64,000 nt of DNA from Acetobacterium wieringae (GCF_026646375.1 NZ_JAIPPU010000006.1:62001-126000); one strand, 5' to 3'. Shown: positions 24,539 to 33,161, counted from the stretch's first letter. The notes: generated by a model from the sequence alone, not told the origin. Program-made: numbers and translations.

Positions 24539-25679
24539 TACTACTCTTTTCTCCTTCTGAGTCTAAATTTATTTCATTTGCCATGACCATTTCTGCAAGG
24601 GTCGTCACAAAAGAACTCACCATTTTTTGAATCACCACTTGGTCTGATTCGTCCTGTTTAATTGATCGGTCAAACTTAATAGACTGCACCCCGGCAATCT
24701 GCTTAAGAATCATCGCCCCACCATTGATGGCTTCCGGCCCGGACAATAAGCCCCAGCCCAATTGATCCAGCAGATGGACATAGAGAGAGGTCATGGTTAC
24801 CAGCTCATCCTCCTGATCCAGCCGATGGAGACGATCGATCCATTTGGGGAAATCACGTTGCCCATCTTGACTGAGTTCATTGAATTTTTTAAAAAAGCTT
24901 CCCTCAGCAACCCCATAGCGTTTCATTCGCGCTAAGAGCCGATGCTGGGTAACCGGATTTAAAGCCATATGCTGATTGAGGGATTCTTTGACCGTATCCC
25001 GAACCAGTCGCCCAATCAATTCGCCCAGCTTGCCATGCTTGCCGGCATAGGTCAAACGATTTGGTGACTCGCTATCACAAATAATCATCAGGTTATCGGT
25101 TCCCGATCCGGTGGCAATGCCACTGGAATAGAGACTGCCGGCCATCAACTCCTGACAGGCGGCTGTTTTGGCCTCGGTTGCTGTCACCATAGCCCGGGCC
25201 ATACAGCCCGGGCTCATGTTGCCACTGACAAAGACCATGCTGTTAATTGTTCCTGGTCTTAAATTGACATATTCACCATTTTTTTCATAACTGGTGGCCT
25301 TTTCACCGATCCGTCCGCCATTGACTTCCAGACTGGCGGTGGTAATGGCTGTCACAGTCAGGATATCATAGGTTTCGCTTTTGATGGCCGCACTTTCCAT
25401 GTCCACAATGGTTGCCATCCGGGCCACGGTGCCGGGATCCAGCCCCAGCTCCTCCCGGATAAAGGCCTGCATTTTCTCCTGCTGACCGGCTTCCATGTTT
25501 TCGCACAAGCGACCCGGCCCGGGATTGACATCCTGATTGAAGACCGCCGTTAGATTTTCCTGATAGCCGCCGTGCTCCATGGCGGTGCTCATCACCTTTC
25601 GTTTTCCCGAGAAGGGACCCACCAGACATCGATGATAACGGTGAATGAAATCACCGGTAGCCGTTTTTTCCAACATCAT
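24522..25679 (-). CDS. cbiZ: CbiZ-like adenosylcobinamide amidohydrolase with C-terminal extension
   Basis: 385 residues. The first 230 are CbiZ-like: VMSTAMEHGGYQENLTAVFN, then ITTASLEVNGGRIG, NSMVFVSGNMSPGCMARAM and GTDNLMIICDSES. CbiZ removes the aminopropanol-linked nucleotide loop from imported corrinoids to give cobyric acid for rebuilding. The last 150 residues (after about 235) form a mostly helical extension that I cannot assign. It begins 1 base after the ATPase gene. Together with BtuFCD-like genes and the riboswitch this is a corrinoid salvage module. Confidence 0.85.
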   Translation of the reverse strand: MMLEKTATGDFIHRYHRCLVGPFSGKRKVMSTAMEHGGYQENLTAVFNQDVNPGPGRLCENMEAGQQEKMQAFIREELGLDPGTVARMATIVDMESAAIKSETYDILTVTAITTASLEVNGGRIGEKATSYEKNGEYVNLRPGTINSMVFVSGNMSPGCMARAMVTATEAKTAACQELMAGSLYSSGIATGSGTDNLMIICDSESPNRLTYAGKHGKLGELIGRLVRDTVKESLNQHMALNPVTQHRLLARMKRYGVAEGSFFKKFNELSQDGQRDFPKWIDRLHRLDQEDELVTMTSLYVHLLDQLGWGLLSGPEAINGGAMILKQIAGVQSIKFDRSIKQDESDQVVIQKMVSSFVTTLAEMVMANEINLDSEGEKSSNEKKV

Positions 25680-25680
25680 C

Positions 25681-26892
25681 TCAGCACCTGATTTCCGTTT
25701 TATTGGGAATACTTTGCAAAATCTCAGCCGGGTTTTTACAACATCTTATTTTTTCCGACCATTCGCCAAAGCGATTACTCAACTCGCTTTGTTCTGATAA
25801 ACTAAACACGGTTTTTCCCATTTTAATCGCCTCAATGATTAAATCGAGGTTGTGCTGATTGGTTTTTCCCACTGGAAAGCCGGTGTCGATCACGTAGTGC
25901 ATTTTAGCCATTTTAGCCGTTGCAGCCTGATAATGCTTCTCACTGATCCGGCTAAAGGAATCTTCTTCAATGATGTCGCAATTAAGGGCTCTGGCTACAT
26001 GTAAATCAATGTCATTACTGTGCAGGACACCGCAGCACATCCCAAAGCCGGCCCGGGATACGGCCCGATAAACACCCGTCCCAGTACCATTGCCCCCGGT
26101 AATAAAAACCTCTGGAACCACCGGCGAACAGAATTCCAGACAACCCAGCAACTCATTATAATTGGCCCCCTCAATTGAATAAAGATTCTGAATCGTGCCG
26201 GTTTTGATGATCTCTTCCGGTGTTCCCTGAGCTTTGACCTTACCCTTTTCAATTAACAAAATCTTTTGGCAGCCTTTAATGGCAATATCAATATCATGGA
26301 GGGATAAGACCACAGTAATCCCTTTTTCCAGACAGAGCTTTCTTAAAATACTGACGACCTCAACCTTGTGGCGGACATCCAGATGACTGGTGGGTTCGTC
26401 CAGAACAATCAGCTCCGGCTCCTGAACCAGGGCCCGGGCAATCATGACTTTTTGTTTTTCGCCGTCGCTAAGTTCAAAATAATAACGGTTTCTCAGATTC
26501 CCGGCGTCAACCAGATCCAGAGCCTCTTCGACGATGCTTTCATCCTCTTTTGATAATTTCCCCAGAAAATTGGTATGCGGATATCGCCCCATCGTAGCAA
26601 TTTCAAAAACGGTCAGTAGTCCCAACGAGACCTGTTCAGTCAAAACAATGGCCATTTTTTTAGCCAGCTCTGCTTTTTTGATAGTGGCGATATCCATACC
26701 GTTGATTTCCACCCGCCCGGTTACCGGCGGCTGTAACCCGGTCAGGGTCCGCAGAATGGTTGATTTTCCCGATCCATTCGGACCTAATAAGCAAATCAGC
26801 TCCCCCCGATTTGCACAAATATTGACTTGTTCAACAACTACCTTTTTATCATAACCAACGTTCAAATTTTCAGTGAAGATTACTGGTTTCAT
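25681..26892 (-). CDS. Corrinoid ABC transporter ATPase with extra C-terminal domain (BtuD-like)
   Basis: 403 residues. The first 250 are a standard ABC ATPase: GPNGSGKST (residues 38-46), LSDGEKQKVMIARAL signature, LIVLDEPTSHLD Walker B and LSLHDID switch. Residues about 255-403 are an added domain with VFITGGNGTGTGVYRAV, LHSNDIDLHVARAL and HYVIDTGFPVGKTNQHN. Such extended ATPases occur in corrinoid transport operons of archaea and clostridia, and the extension may act on or sense the corrinoid; its function is not known to me. Its ATG overlaps the permease stop (ATGA). Confidence 0.88.
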   Translation of the reverse strand: MKPVIFTENLNVGYDKKVVVEQVNICANRGELICLLGPNGSGKSTILRTLTGLQPPVTGRVEINGMDIATIKKAELAKKMAIVLTEQVSLGLLTVFEIATMGRYPHTNFLGKLSKEDESIVEEALDLVDAGNLRNRYYFELSDGEKQKVMIARALVQEPELIVLDEPTSHLDVRHKVEVVSILRKLCLEKGITVVLSLHDIDIAIKGCQKILLIEKGKVKAQGTPEEIIKTGTIQNLYSIEGANYNELLGCLEFCSPVVPEVFITGGNGTGTGVYRAVSRAGFGMCCGVLHSNDIDLHVARALNCDIIEEDSFSRISEKHYQAATAKMAKMHYVIDTGFPVGKTNQHNLDLIIEAIKMGKTVFSLSEQSELSNRFGEWSEKIRCCKNPAEILQSIPNKTEIRC

Positions 26893-27923
26893 AGCTCATT
26901 TCCTTTCGTTTTATGGACGAGTAAATAAACAACAATCGGCGCACCGATTAAAGCCGTAATAACCCCCAGAGGTAGTTCAATGGGGGAAAGAATCATCCGC
27001 GCACAGAGATCGCAAACCCCGGTCATCAGGGCCCCGGCCAAAATCACCCCGGGAATCAAAATGCGATTATCGGAAGTTCCCATAGTGATTCGCACCATAT
27101 GGGGAACAGCGAGACCGACAAAGGAAATGGGCCCGGCAAAAGCCGTGATGGTTGCCGTCAGGACACTGGCAATCAGAATCACAACCACCCGGAATTTTTT
27201 CATGCTGAGCCCCATTGAAATCGCATAATTTTCGCCAAAGAGCATGGCATTGAGCGGTTTACTGAGGACAAAGGCCAAAATAATCATCGGACAACCGATA
27301 CCATATAAAAACTGCACCTGCGGCCAGGAGAATCCCGAGAAACTGCCCATCGACCACATCACAAAACCATGCAGCTGTTCTTTGTCGGCAAAAGCCGTAA
27401 GAATACTGGTAAAGGCATTGCAAATAAACCCGGCCATCATCCCAATGATTAACAGGGTGGTGATATTTTTGACCTTTTGCGAAGCAAAAACTACCACCAC
27501 CATGACCAGCATGGCCCCCAGAAAAGCTCCACCAAACAAACCCATCGGCGGAAGCGACTTCAAACCAAATGAGAATCCCCCCAATAGTACCAGCCCCACA
27601 AACAAGGTTGCCCCGGACGAGACCCCTAAAATATACGGCTCAACGATGGGATTTTTAAAAAATATCTGCAGCAGCAAACCGGATAATGCCAGACAGGCTC
27701 CCCCCATGATGGTCGCCAGCGTTCTGGGCAGGCGGATATTCATAATAATCGGGCCAAAGGTATCATCGGCTACTGCTTTTCCAGACAAAATGGATAGAAT
27801 ATCCGGAATACTGATATTGATGGAGCCGACGCTGATGCTGTATAGTGAGACCACCACAATAGCCACAAAAATCAATACCAGGATACTGAGTTGTCGTGCT
27901 TTTCTGTTTTTGATACTTTCCAT
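26889..27923 (-). CDS. FecCD/BtuC-like ABC permease
   Basis: 344 residues from the ATG at 27923, which overlaps the stop of a 13-codon leader frame (TAATG); an upstream GTG at 27929 is possible. About nine or ten membrane helices with the family pattern RLPRTLATIMGGACLALSGLLLQ, PYILGVSSGATLF and AGPISFVGLAVPHMVRI (cytoplasmic coupling loop), typical of iron-siderophore/B12 permeases. It forms the importer with the neighbouring ATPase and lipoprotein. First structural gene after the cobalamin riboswitch. Confidence 0.9.
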   Translation of the reverse strand: MESIKNRKARQLSILVLIFVAIVVVSLYSISVGSINISIPDILSILSGKAVADDTFGPIIMNIRLPRTLATIMGGACLALSGLLLQIFFKNPIVEPYILGVSSGATLFVGLVLLGGFSFGLKSLPPMGLFGGAFLGAMLVMVVVVFASQKVKNITTLLIIGMMAGFICNAFTSILTAFADKEQLHGFVMWSMGSFSGFSWPQVQFLYGIGCPMIILAFVLSKPLNAMLFGENYAISMGLSMKKFRVVVILIASVLTATITAFAGPISFVGLAVPHMVRITMGTSDNRILIPGVILAGALMTGVCDLCARMILSPIELPLGVITALIGAPIVVYLLVHKTKGNEL

Positions 27924-27964
27924 TACCACCTCTGATTCATAATTTTTGCAACTTGTTTTGTCAT
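27923..27964 (-). CDS. Possible 13-residue leader peptide before the BtuC-like gene
   Basis: GGAGGTTTCATA precedes an ATG at 27964 that opens MTKQVAKIMNQRW, ending in TAATG where the permease ATG overlaps. The ribosome binding site is better than that of the permease itself, so the short frame may be translated to couple or tune permease expression. It may also be accidental. Confidence 0.4.
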   Translation of the reverse strand: MTKQVAKIMNQRW

Positions 27965-28028
27965 TATGAAACCTCCATTTTAATTGATCACTTACCCTGA
28001 CGGTTTATTGTGCGCTTAAAAATCTTCA

Positions 28029-28067
28029 TAAAAAAAGACCCATTATCTCTGAATAAGACAATGAGCC
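28029..28067 (-). terminator. Terminator of the cobalamin riboswitch
   Basis: On the minus strand GGCTCATTGTCT pairs with AGAGATAATGGG and is followed by TCTTTTTTT, directly after the aptamer. It is nearly the same hairpin as at 32170-32207. Confidence 0.85.
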
Positions 28068-28121
28068 CATAAAAATGCGCACGCAAATAAAACTATATCT
28101 GTCTCTCGCAGAGTTTTTCAT

Positions 28122-28296
28122 AAACAGGCAGGTCTCCTGGCTCAAGCGTCAACATATTCTCCTGCCTTCCCATATGGCTACAGTGGCATTTTTGGAGGAT
28201 ACTCGTCTCTTACAGTGGCGGGACCGCGGAGGATTTTCACCCCTCTTCCCTTTTAATCGGCCCTGCAATACAAAGGATTGCAGCCGACACCTGTTC
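28122..28296 (-). ncRNA. Cobalamin riboswitch upstream of the corrinoid uptake/chelatase cluster
   Basis: On the minus strand the classic blocks are present: AACAGGTGTCGGC, GGGTGAAAATCCTC, GCGGTCCCGCCACTGTAAG, GACGAGTATCC, GCCACTGTAGC, GGGAAGGCAGG and AGCCAGGAGACCTGCC. AACAGGT at the 5' end pairs with ACCTGCCTGTT at the 3' end. Followed by an intrinsic terminator and then the BtuC-like gene, so cobalamin should shut the transcript off. The 383 bases from 27965 to 28347 hold only this element, its terminator and the short leader region. Confidence 0.95.
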
Positions 28297-28347
28297 GTAA
28301 TTATTTAATTTTCGTTGCTTAATACAAGCTGCCGCTAAACTGGCAAA

Positions 28348-28680
28348 CTACTTCGCTTTTTTCTTGCCGGTCTTGTCTTCTTCCTGCTTCTTGCGTTCGA
28401 CAAAACGTCCCATCACAAAAGCAATAATGCCGACCCCGATACCGGTTTGAAGGCAGAAAAACAAACTCTCTAATTCACCCGGCAATTCGCCCCCCAGTGC
28501 TGTTTCCATAATTGGCGTAAACCAGGGTTCGTAGTCTCCTCCTTGGATTTCAGAAACAACCACACTTCCGGCATTATCAGCCCCGCCAAATTCAGCACCT
28601 CTTAATGCAAATAACGGAACAAGAACCATTAAAGCGACCAGAAATAGTAGTCCGACCACTGTTTTTTTTGTAGCTGTCAT
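28348..28680 (-). CDS. cbiN: CbiN, cobalt transporter auxiliary membrane protein
   Basis: 110 residues. One helix near the N-terminus (VVGLLFLVALMVLVPLFALRG), an extracytoplasmic loop with YEPWFTPI and a second helix LFFCLQTGIGVGIIAFVMG, then a Lys-rich tail. CbiN assists CbiM in cobalt capture in CbiMNQO importers. Its start overlaps the cbiM stop by one base. Last gene of the cobalt unit; the second riboswitch begins about 50 bases downstream. Confidence 0.92.
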   Translation of the reverse strand: MTATKKTVVGLLFLVALMVLVPLFALRGAEFGGADNAGSVVVSEIQGGDYEPWFTPIMETALGGELPGELESLFFCLQTGIGVGIIAFVMGRFVERKKQEEDKTGKKKAK

Positions 28681-29444
28681 TATTTCACACCTCCAGTAAG
28701 ATATCCTAAATCACTAAGTTCTGGTTGCGCATAGGTTTCCAGGCCAATGATGATAACCACAGTCAGGATCCCTTCAATAATCGCCAGTGGCACCTGGGTT
28801 GGAGCAAACACCGCCAGGAACTTCACGGCTGATGCTGCAACACCTCCACTTTCTGAAGGATAAGCCATAGCCAGCTGAATACTCGTTACCAGGTAGGTAA
28901 AAAAATCACCCAGCGCCGCTGCCAAAAATACCGCAACACGTTTGTTTATTTTCAGTTTCAAGCCTAATTTGTAAATACCATAGGCTGCAAATGGTCCGGC
29001 AATGGCCATTGAAAAAGTATTGGCTCCCAAGGTCGTCAGCCCGCCATGAGCCAGCAACGTTGATTGAAACAATAACACGATGATCCCTAAAATACTCATC
29101 GGTGCGGGTCCAAAGAGAATTGCTCCCAGCCCAGTTCCGGTCATATGGGAACAGCTGCCGGTAACCGATGGAATTTTTAACGATGATAACACAAAAACAT
29201 AGGCCCCGGCCATGGCCAGCAGGGTAATGGTCTTAGGGTTTTCTTTGAGGTTTTTTTTAATTGACAGGTAACCGGCAATTAAAAACGGAATACAGATCAC
29301 CCCCCATGCGATACTGAAACCAACAGGCAGATACCCTTCCATAATGTGCATGGCACTGGCTACCGGGGTAAACCCGAAAACCAGGGCAATGGCTGCCACA
29401 ACTGCTATAAATCTTTTTTCTCTGGTGTTTAAATGTGTGTTCAT
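28680..29444 (-). CDS. cbiM: CbiM, cobalt ECF transporter substrate-binding membrane protein
   Basis: 254 residues. After an N-terminal hydrophobic segment the mature start [16 protein letters not shown] carries the conserved Met-His-Ile-Met-Glu, whose residues bind Co2+ in this family. [20 protein letters not shown] is the second signature. About seven membrane helices. The longer N-terminus (32 residues before MHIMEG) looks like a cleavable signal peptide, common in CbiM. It works with CbiN, CbiQ and CbiO encoded around it. Confidence 0.95.
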   Translation of the reverse strand: MNTHLNTREKRFIAVVAAIALVFGFTPVASAMHIMEGYLPVGFSIAWGVICIPFLIAGYLSIKKNLKENPKTITLLAMAGAYVFVLSSLKIPSVTGSCSHMTGTGLGAILFGPAPMSILGIIVLLFQSTLLAHGGLTTLGANTFSMAIAGPFAAYGIYKLGLKLKINKRVAVFLAAALGDFFTYLVTSIQLAMAYPSESGGVAASAVKFLAVFAPTQVPLAIIEGILTVVIIIGLETYAQPELSDLGYLTGGVK

Positions 29445-29574
29445 AGTTCCTCCTCTTGTTTTTATCTATTATTAAGGGTTCACAAGACCGTTGAGCGCTC
29501 ATATTAAGTCTTGTAAAACCGGCTTAATCTATTTCGCATTTTTTTCTTAATTTGCTAAAAATCACCCTGTTACT

Positions 29575-30417
29575 TCAGGAACAAGTGAATTGTTTTTCCA
29601 ACAAAACCTTTAATTCCTCCGGACTGGTGGGATAATCGTCATTGTTCTTAATCATTTTTTTCTCAACCAGCATTTCATAGACATCCAGCATCGCCGGACG
29701 TTTCAGATTGGCCTGTTTGAGAATTTCCCGGTTTTTAAAAATCTCCAGCGGGGTGCCGTCGGCAATGATTCTGCCCCGATCAAAGACAATCGCCCGCTCG
29801 GCCCAGCGGTAGGCAAAGTCGACATCGTGGGTGGAGATCAGCATCGTCTTGCCTTCTTGCCCCAGCTTGACCAATACCTCTTCCAACATTTGGGCGTTGA
29901 GAGGATCCAGGGCTGCGGTGGGTTCGTCAAAGATAATCACTTCGGATTTCATGGCAATGATATCCGCAATGGTGACCCGCTTTTTTTCACCGCCGCTTAA
30001 ATAGTGGGGTGGACGATCCTTAAAATCGAGAATATTCATGTAAGTCAGGGCCTCATCGACCCGGCGGAGCACTTCTTCCCGGGGCAGTTTTAAATTCATC
30101 GGACCAAAACCAACCTCGGCCATCACCGTGGAAGCAATGATCTGGTTATCGGCATCCTGAAAAACAATACCAATGTTTTTTCGCAGTTCCTTTAGGTTTT
30201 TTTTATTAATAACCCTACCCTGATAGCAAATCTCGCCATGGTCGGCTTTTAATACACCATTGGCATTGAGAAAAAATGTCGATTTGCCGGAACCGTTGGA
30301 TCCGATTACAGCAATCTTCTCGCCTTTGTAAATATTGACACTGATCCCTTTCAGGGCCGGGTTACCGGTTCCATAACTGTAATGCAGATTATTGACCTTA
30401 AGTATTGGCTCTCTCAT
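29575..30417 (-). CDS. cbiO: CbiO, cobalt ECF transporter ATPase
   Basis: 280 residues from the ATG at 30417, chosen because AAAGGT lies 7 bases upstream. GSNGSGKST Walker A, QDADNQ (Q-loop with the ECF-type D-A-D-N-Q), LSGGEKKRV signature and VIIFDEPTAALDP are all present. It powers cobalt uptake with CbiQ. A 130-base gap with a weak hairpin (ACAAGAC/GTCTTGT, about 29480-29516) separates it from cbiM, which may set different expression levels. Confidence 0.94.
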   Translation of the reverse strand: MREPILKVNNLHYSYGTGNPALKGISVNIYKGEKIAVIGSNGSGKSTFFLNANGVLKADHGEICYQGRVINKKNLKELRKNIGIVFQDADNQIIASTVMAEVGFGPMNLKLPREEVLRRVDEALTYMNILDFKDRPPHYLSGGEKKRVTIADIIAMKSEVIIFDEPTAALDPLNAQMLEEVLVKLGQEGKTMLISTHDVDFAYRWAERAIVFDRGRIIADGTPLEIFKNREILKQANLKRPAMLDVYEMLVEKKMIKNNDDYPTSPEELKVLLEKQFTCS

Positions 30418-30441
30418 CGATTGACCTTTCAAATTGAATCA

Positions 30442-31320
30442 TTATTTTGTAATATACCAAAGTAGCAGCAGAAAAAAAATAAACCCGACAGGGTAAATCA
30501 CCTGATTGATCTGAAACGGTTTTTCATCCTCCAGAAAAAGAAGCTCCCCTTCATAGCCTCTGGCTTCCATGGCGGTATAGTAGGCATTGGCCTTTTTAAG
30601 GGAAAGCACCAGCATATTGCTGGCGACGCTGCCAAAGGTCACGCAGGAGGTCTTAAAATCGCAATAACCCTGGCGGGAATCGGCGGAATTGCGCATAGTG
30701 TTAAATACGTCCAGCAGTATAAAAATATAGCGGTAAATCAGATTCATCAATTCAATGATCAGCTTGGGTACATGGGCTTTTCGCAGCACTTCGATAATTT
30801 CAGAAGACGGAGTCGATAGAGTCATCATGAACATCGCACTGATGGCCCCAAACACTTTCAGCATCAGAAACACCATTTCCTTAAGCTTGGCAACGGACGT
30901 ATACAGATAACCAGAGCCGAGACTGAAATTGAATGGACCGATTGGTTGGCTTGAAAAATCAATGCCGATGGCAACAGTGCCCAAAATGATAAAAGTAATC
31001 GGAATCAGCAACACCGACAGATAGGCCCTCAGTGGCAAGCCACCTTTGATAACTGTTAAATAAGCCATGCTGACAATCACTGCCAGGGATACCAACGGGT
31101 TGTTAAGCACGATGCAAAGCAGCAGAGTCAATACTGAAAAGACCACTTTAAAGCTGGGGTTCCAGCCTCTGATTTTTGAGGCATAGGCATAATAATCAAT
31201 GGCCGATCCTTCTCCGTGTTTATGACCGATTTGATGATGATGTTTGTTCGGATAATGGCTGTTATTGCTTTTTTCGTTCGTTCGAGCAAAACAAAGCCGC
31301 TTGGCTGAACTGTTTTCCAT
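30442..31320 (-). CDS. cbiQ: CbiQ, cobalt ECF transporter membrane subunit
   Basis: 292 residues with about five or six membrane helices. The family motif EVLRKAHVPKLIIELMNLIYRYIF (short A-x-x coupling helix) is in the middle, and MEARGYEGEL gives the conserved ARG coupling segment near residue 260. The N-terminal 40 residues are cytoplasmic and His-rich (HYPNKHHHQIGHKHGEG), which may bind cobalt or nickel; this is longer than usual. It lies between cobK and cbiO with a 48-base and a 24-base gap. Confidence 0.92.
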   Translation of the reverse strand: MENSSAKRLCFARTNEKSNNSHYPNKHHHQIGHKHGEGSAIDYYAYASKIRGWNPSFKVVFSVLTLLLCIVLNNPLVSLAVIVSMAYLTVIKGGLPLRAYLSVLLIPITFIILGTVAIGIDFSSQPIGPFNFSLGSGYLYTSVAKLKEMVFLMLKVFGAISAMFMMTLSTPSSEIIEVLRKAHVPKLIIELMNLIYRYIFILLDVFNTMRNSADSRQGYCDFKTSCVTFGSVASNMLVLSLKKANAYYTAMEARGYEGELLFLEDEKPFQINQVIYPVGFIFFLLLLWYITK

Positions 31321-31368
31321 CTACTCCCATCCTTTCTTATTTTGTATGATTCCTGTCCATTTCGAATG

Positions 31369-32136
31369 CTAATTAAGCGTATCGATACATTTAATCACCT
31401 CATCAACCTGGCTGAACTTATTACTGCACTGCTCTTCGATGCGATCAACAAGAATGATCTTCATTCCCAGCTTTTTTGCGGCGTTGATCTTATCCACGAC
31501 ACCACCCATGTTGCCACTTTCTTTAGTTACCAGCACCTCAGCCTGACAGTATTTAAAGAGTTCCATATTCAGCGCTTCGTTATAGGGCCCTTTGATGGCG
31601 ATAATATTTTTGGGGCTGAATCCCAGGTTTTCACATTTGCTCAAAACCTTCCAGTCCGGCAACACCCGTAGATAAACCCGCCGGGAGAAATCGGGAATTT
31701 TTTTAAACGCTTCAATCTTATTACTGCCCAGGGTCAACAGAATATTGCCCTGGTAGGTTTTTAATACATCACAGGCTTCACCATAGTTCTTAACAATGGT
31801 AATCTCGGGATCATTTGCATAACTAATCCGCTCCCGCTCGTAACGAATGTACGGCAGCGCTTCAAAGCGACAGACATTGATGGCATTTCGACTGATCTCC
31901 GAGGAAAACGGATTGGCAGCATCAACTAAACAAACCGGTTTCAGGGTTCTGATCAAATGGGTAATGTAATCCTTATTAAGTTTTCCCTGATAAATATCGA
32001 GGTTCTTGAATTCATCCAGCATCCCGGCACCCAGGCGGGTCGTAACGGTTACTGCCGTGTCGTGATTATTTTCTAATAGTCTTTTTATGACGGTCTTGGC
32101 ATCGGTTGTCCCGGCGATTACTAGTACTTTTGACAT
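31369..32136 (-). CDS. cobK: CobK/CbiJ, precorrin-6A reductase
   Basis: 255 residues from the ATG at 32136 (MSKVLVIAGTTDAKTVI). The N-terminal nucleotide-binding pattern VIAGTTDA, LVDAANPFS and YIRYERE, then LLTLGSNKIEAF, RVLPDWKVL and LVTKESGNMGGVVDKI are the standard blocks of the family, which reduces cobalt-precorrin-6A with NAD(P)H in corrin ring formation. A longer frame runs back to 32169 but overlaps the terminator. It is unusual as the single ring-synthesis gene at the head of a cobalt transport unit; the rest of the pathway must be elsewhere. Confidence 0.92.
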   Translation of the reverse strand: MSKVLVIAGTTDAKTVIKRLLENNHDTAVTVTTRLGAGMLDEFKNLDIYQGKLNKDYITHLIRTLKPVCLVDAANPFSSEISRNAINVCRFEALPYIRYERERISYANDPEITIVKNYGEACDVLKTYQGNILLTLGSNKIEAFKKIPDFSRRVYLRVLPDWKVLSKCENLGFSPKNIIAIKGPYNEALNMELFKYCQAEVLVTKESGNMGGVVDKINAAKKLGMKIILVDRIEEQCSNKFSQVDEVIKCIDTLN

Positions 32137-32169
32137 CTTACTCTTCACTTTCCACTTACATTTTTGCAT

Positions 32170-32207
32170 AAAAAAACCTCATTATCTCAAAACAAGACAA
32201 TGAGGTC
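32170..32207 (-). terminator. Terminator of the cobK riboswitch
   Basis: On the minus strand GACCTCATTGTCT pairs with GAGATAATGAGG and is followed by TTTTTTT. It sits just before cobK. Confidence 0.88.
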
Positions 32208-32262
32208 GCAAAAATGCGCACAAAAATAAACCTCCTCCATCTCTCGTAGAGTTTGAGATATG

Positions 32263-32432
32263 CAAACAGGCAGGTCTTCTGGCTTGAGCGTCAACATTAC
32301 CTCCTGCCTTCCCAAATCTGGTGGCATTCCTGGAGAAACTCGTCTCTTACAGCGGCGGGACCGCGTGGGATTTTCACCCATCTTCCCTTTTCACCGGCTT
32401 ATAATACATTGATTACAGCCGACACCTGTTTC
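32263..32432 (-). ncRNA. Cobalamin riboswitch upstream of cobK-cbiQOMN
   Basis: On the minus strand AACAGGTGTCGGC, GGGTGAAAATCCCA, GCGGTCCCGCCGCTGTAAG, GACGAGTTTCTCC, GCCACCAGATTTGGGAAGG and AGCCAGAAGACCTGCC appear in order, closed by AACAGGT/ACCTGCCTGTTT. It is nearly the same as the copy at 28122-28296, suggesting duplication, and should repress cobalt uptake when cobalamin is abundant. The span 32137-32516 otherwise holds only the terminator. Confidence 0.95.
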
Positions 32433-32516
32433 TTATTTAATTCTTATATTTTCTTAATGCAATAGTACTATATCAAATTTCAATGGTTTTGTCACGTATT
32501 TTTTATCCCCGCGATT

Positions 32517-33161
32517 TTACGCCCTGAATCGTTCCGTTCTTAAACCCAGCTCGGCCAATGACATTCCGGCAATGGAAAACACATACGCTTCATCAGGATC
32601 CACCAATGTGACGGCTTCTGAATCGATGGTGTCAATTGTTTTTAAATCATCTCTTAGACCCAACCCATTTTGTTTCATTAAACTTTCTTTTTTGGTCCAG
32701 ATTTTCGTAAAGGCCAAGGCCTTGTTATCGCTTTTATTAATCTGTTTTAATTCATGCTCGTTACAGACATATTCAGCCAGCTGGGCATCATAGCTTGATA
32801 TGGCTTCAATATCGACGCCGACATCGCAGGTATGGATGGCACAGATCACCCCATTTTTGCAATGGCTAAGATTAAAGTGGATCTGTGGATAATCAGTTAA
32901 AAGTGGCTTGCCCTTGGCGGTATAACTGAATTGAATCTTTTCCGAAATGCCGTATTCATTTTTCAAACCATAACTCAACAATACGTAGCCCAATACCGAC
33001 AATTTTTGATCAAGTTTCTGTCGATACGTTAGCGTCTTTTGCTGTCGTTCCGCCGGGAGTCTGGCCAATCCCTGGCTAAACATATCTTCGGTAAATTCTT
33101 TTAGCTGATCAAATAAATAAACCACAAATATTTCCCCTTCGTTCGTCTTTAATACCCTCAT
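32517..33161 (-). CDS. 4'-phosphopantetheinyl transferase (Sfp type)
   Basis: 214 residues from the ATG at 33161, chosen because it precedes the conserved part; the true start is uncertain as no good ribosome binding site is visible and the frame is open to 33245. IHFNLSHCKNG, DVGVDIEAIS and FTKIWTKKESLMKQNGLGL are the three family motifs, with the Mg-binding Asp and Glu (VDIE) and the KxxxK/E segment. It attaches phosphopantetheine to carrier proteins in lipid, polyketide or peptide synthesis. No carrier or synthase gene is nearby. Confidence 0.88.
   Translation of the reverse strand: MRVLKTNEGEIFVVYLFDQLKEFTEDMFSQGLARLPAERQQKTLTYRQKLDQKLSVLGYVLLSYGLKNEYGISEKIQFSYTAKGKPLLTDYPQIHFNLSHCKNGVICAIHTCDVGVDIEAISSYDAQLAEYVCNEHELKQINKSDNKALAFTKIWTKKESLMKQNGLGLRDDLKTIDTIDSEAVTLVDPDEAYVFSIAGMSLAELGLRTERFRA

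Noticed and set aside
27244..27942. 232-codon plus-strand open frame opposite the BtuC-like permease
   Set aside because: Antisense to a clear membrane permease; no start signal and biased composition.
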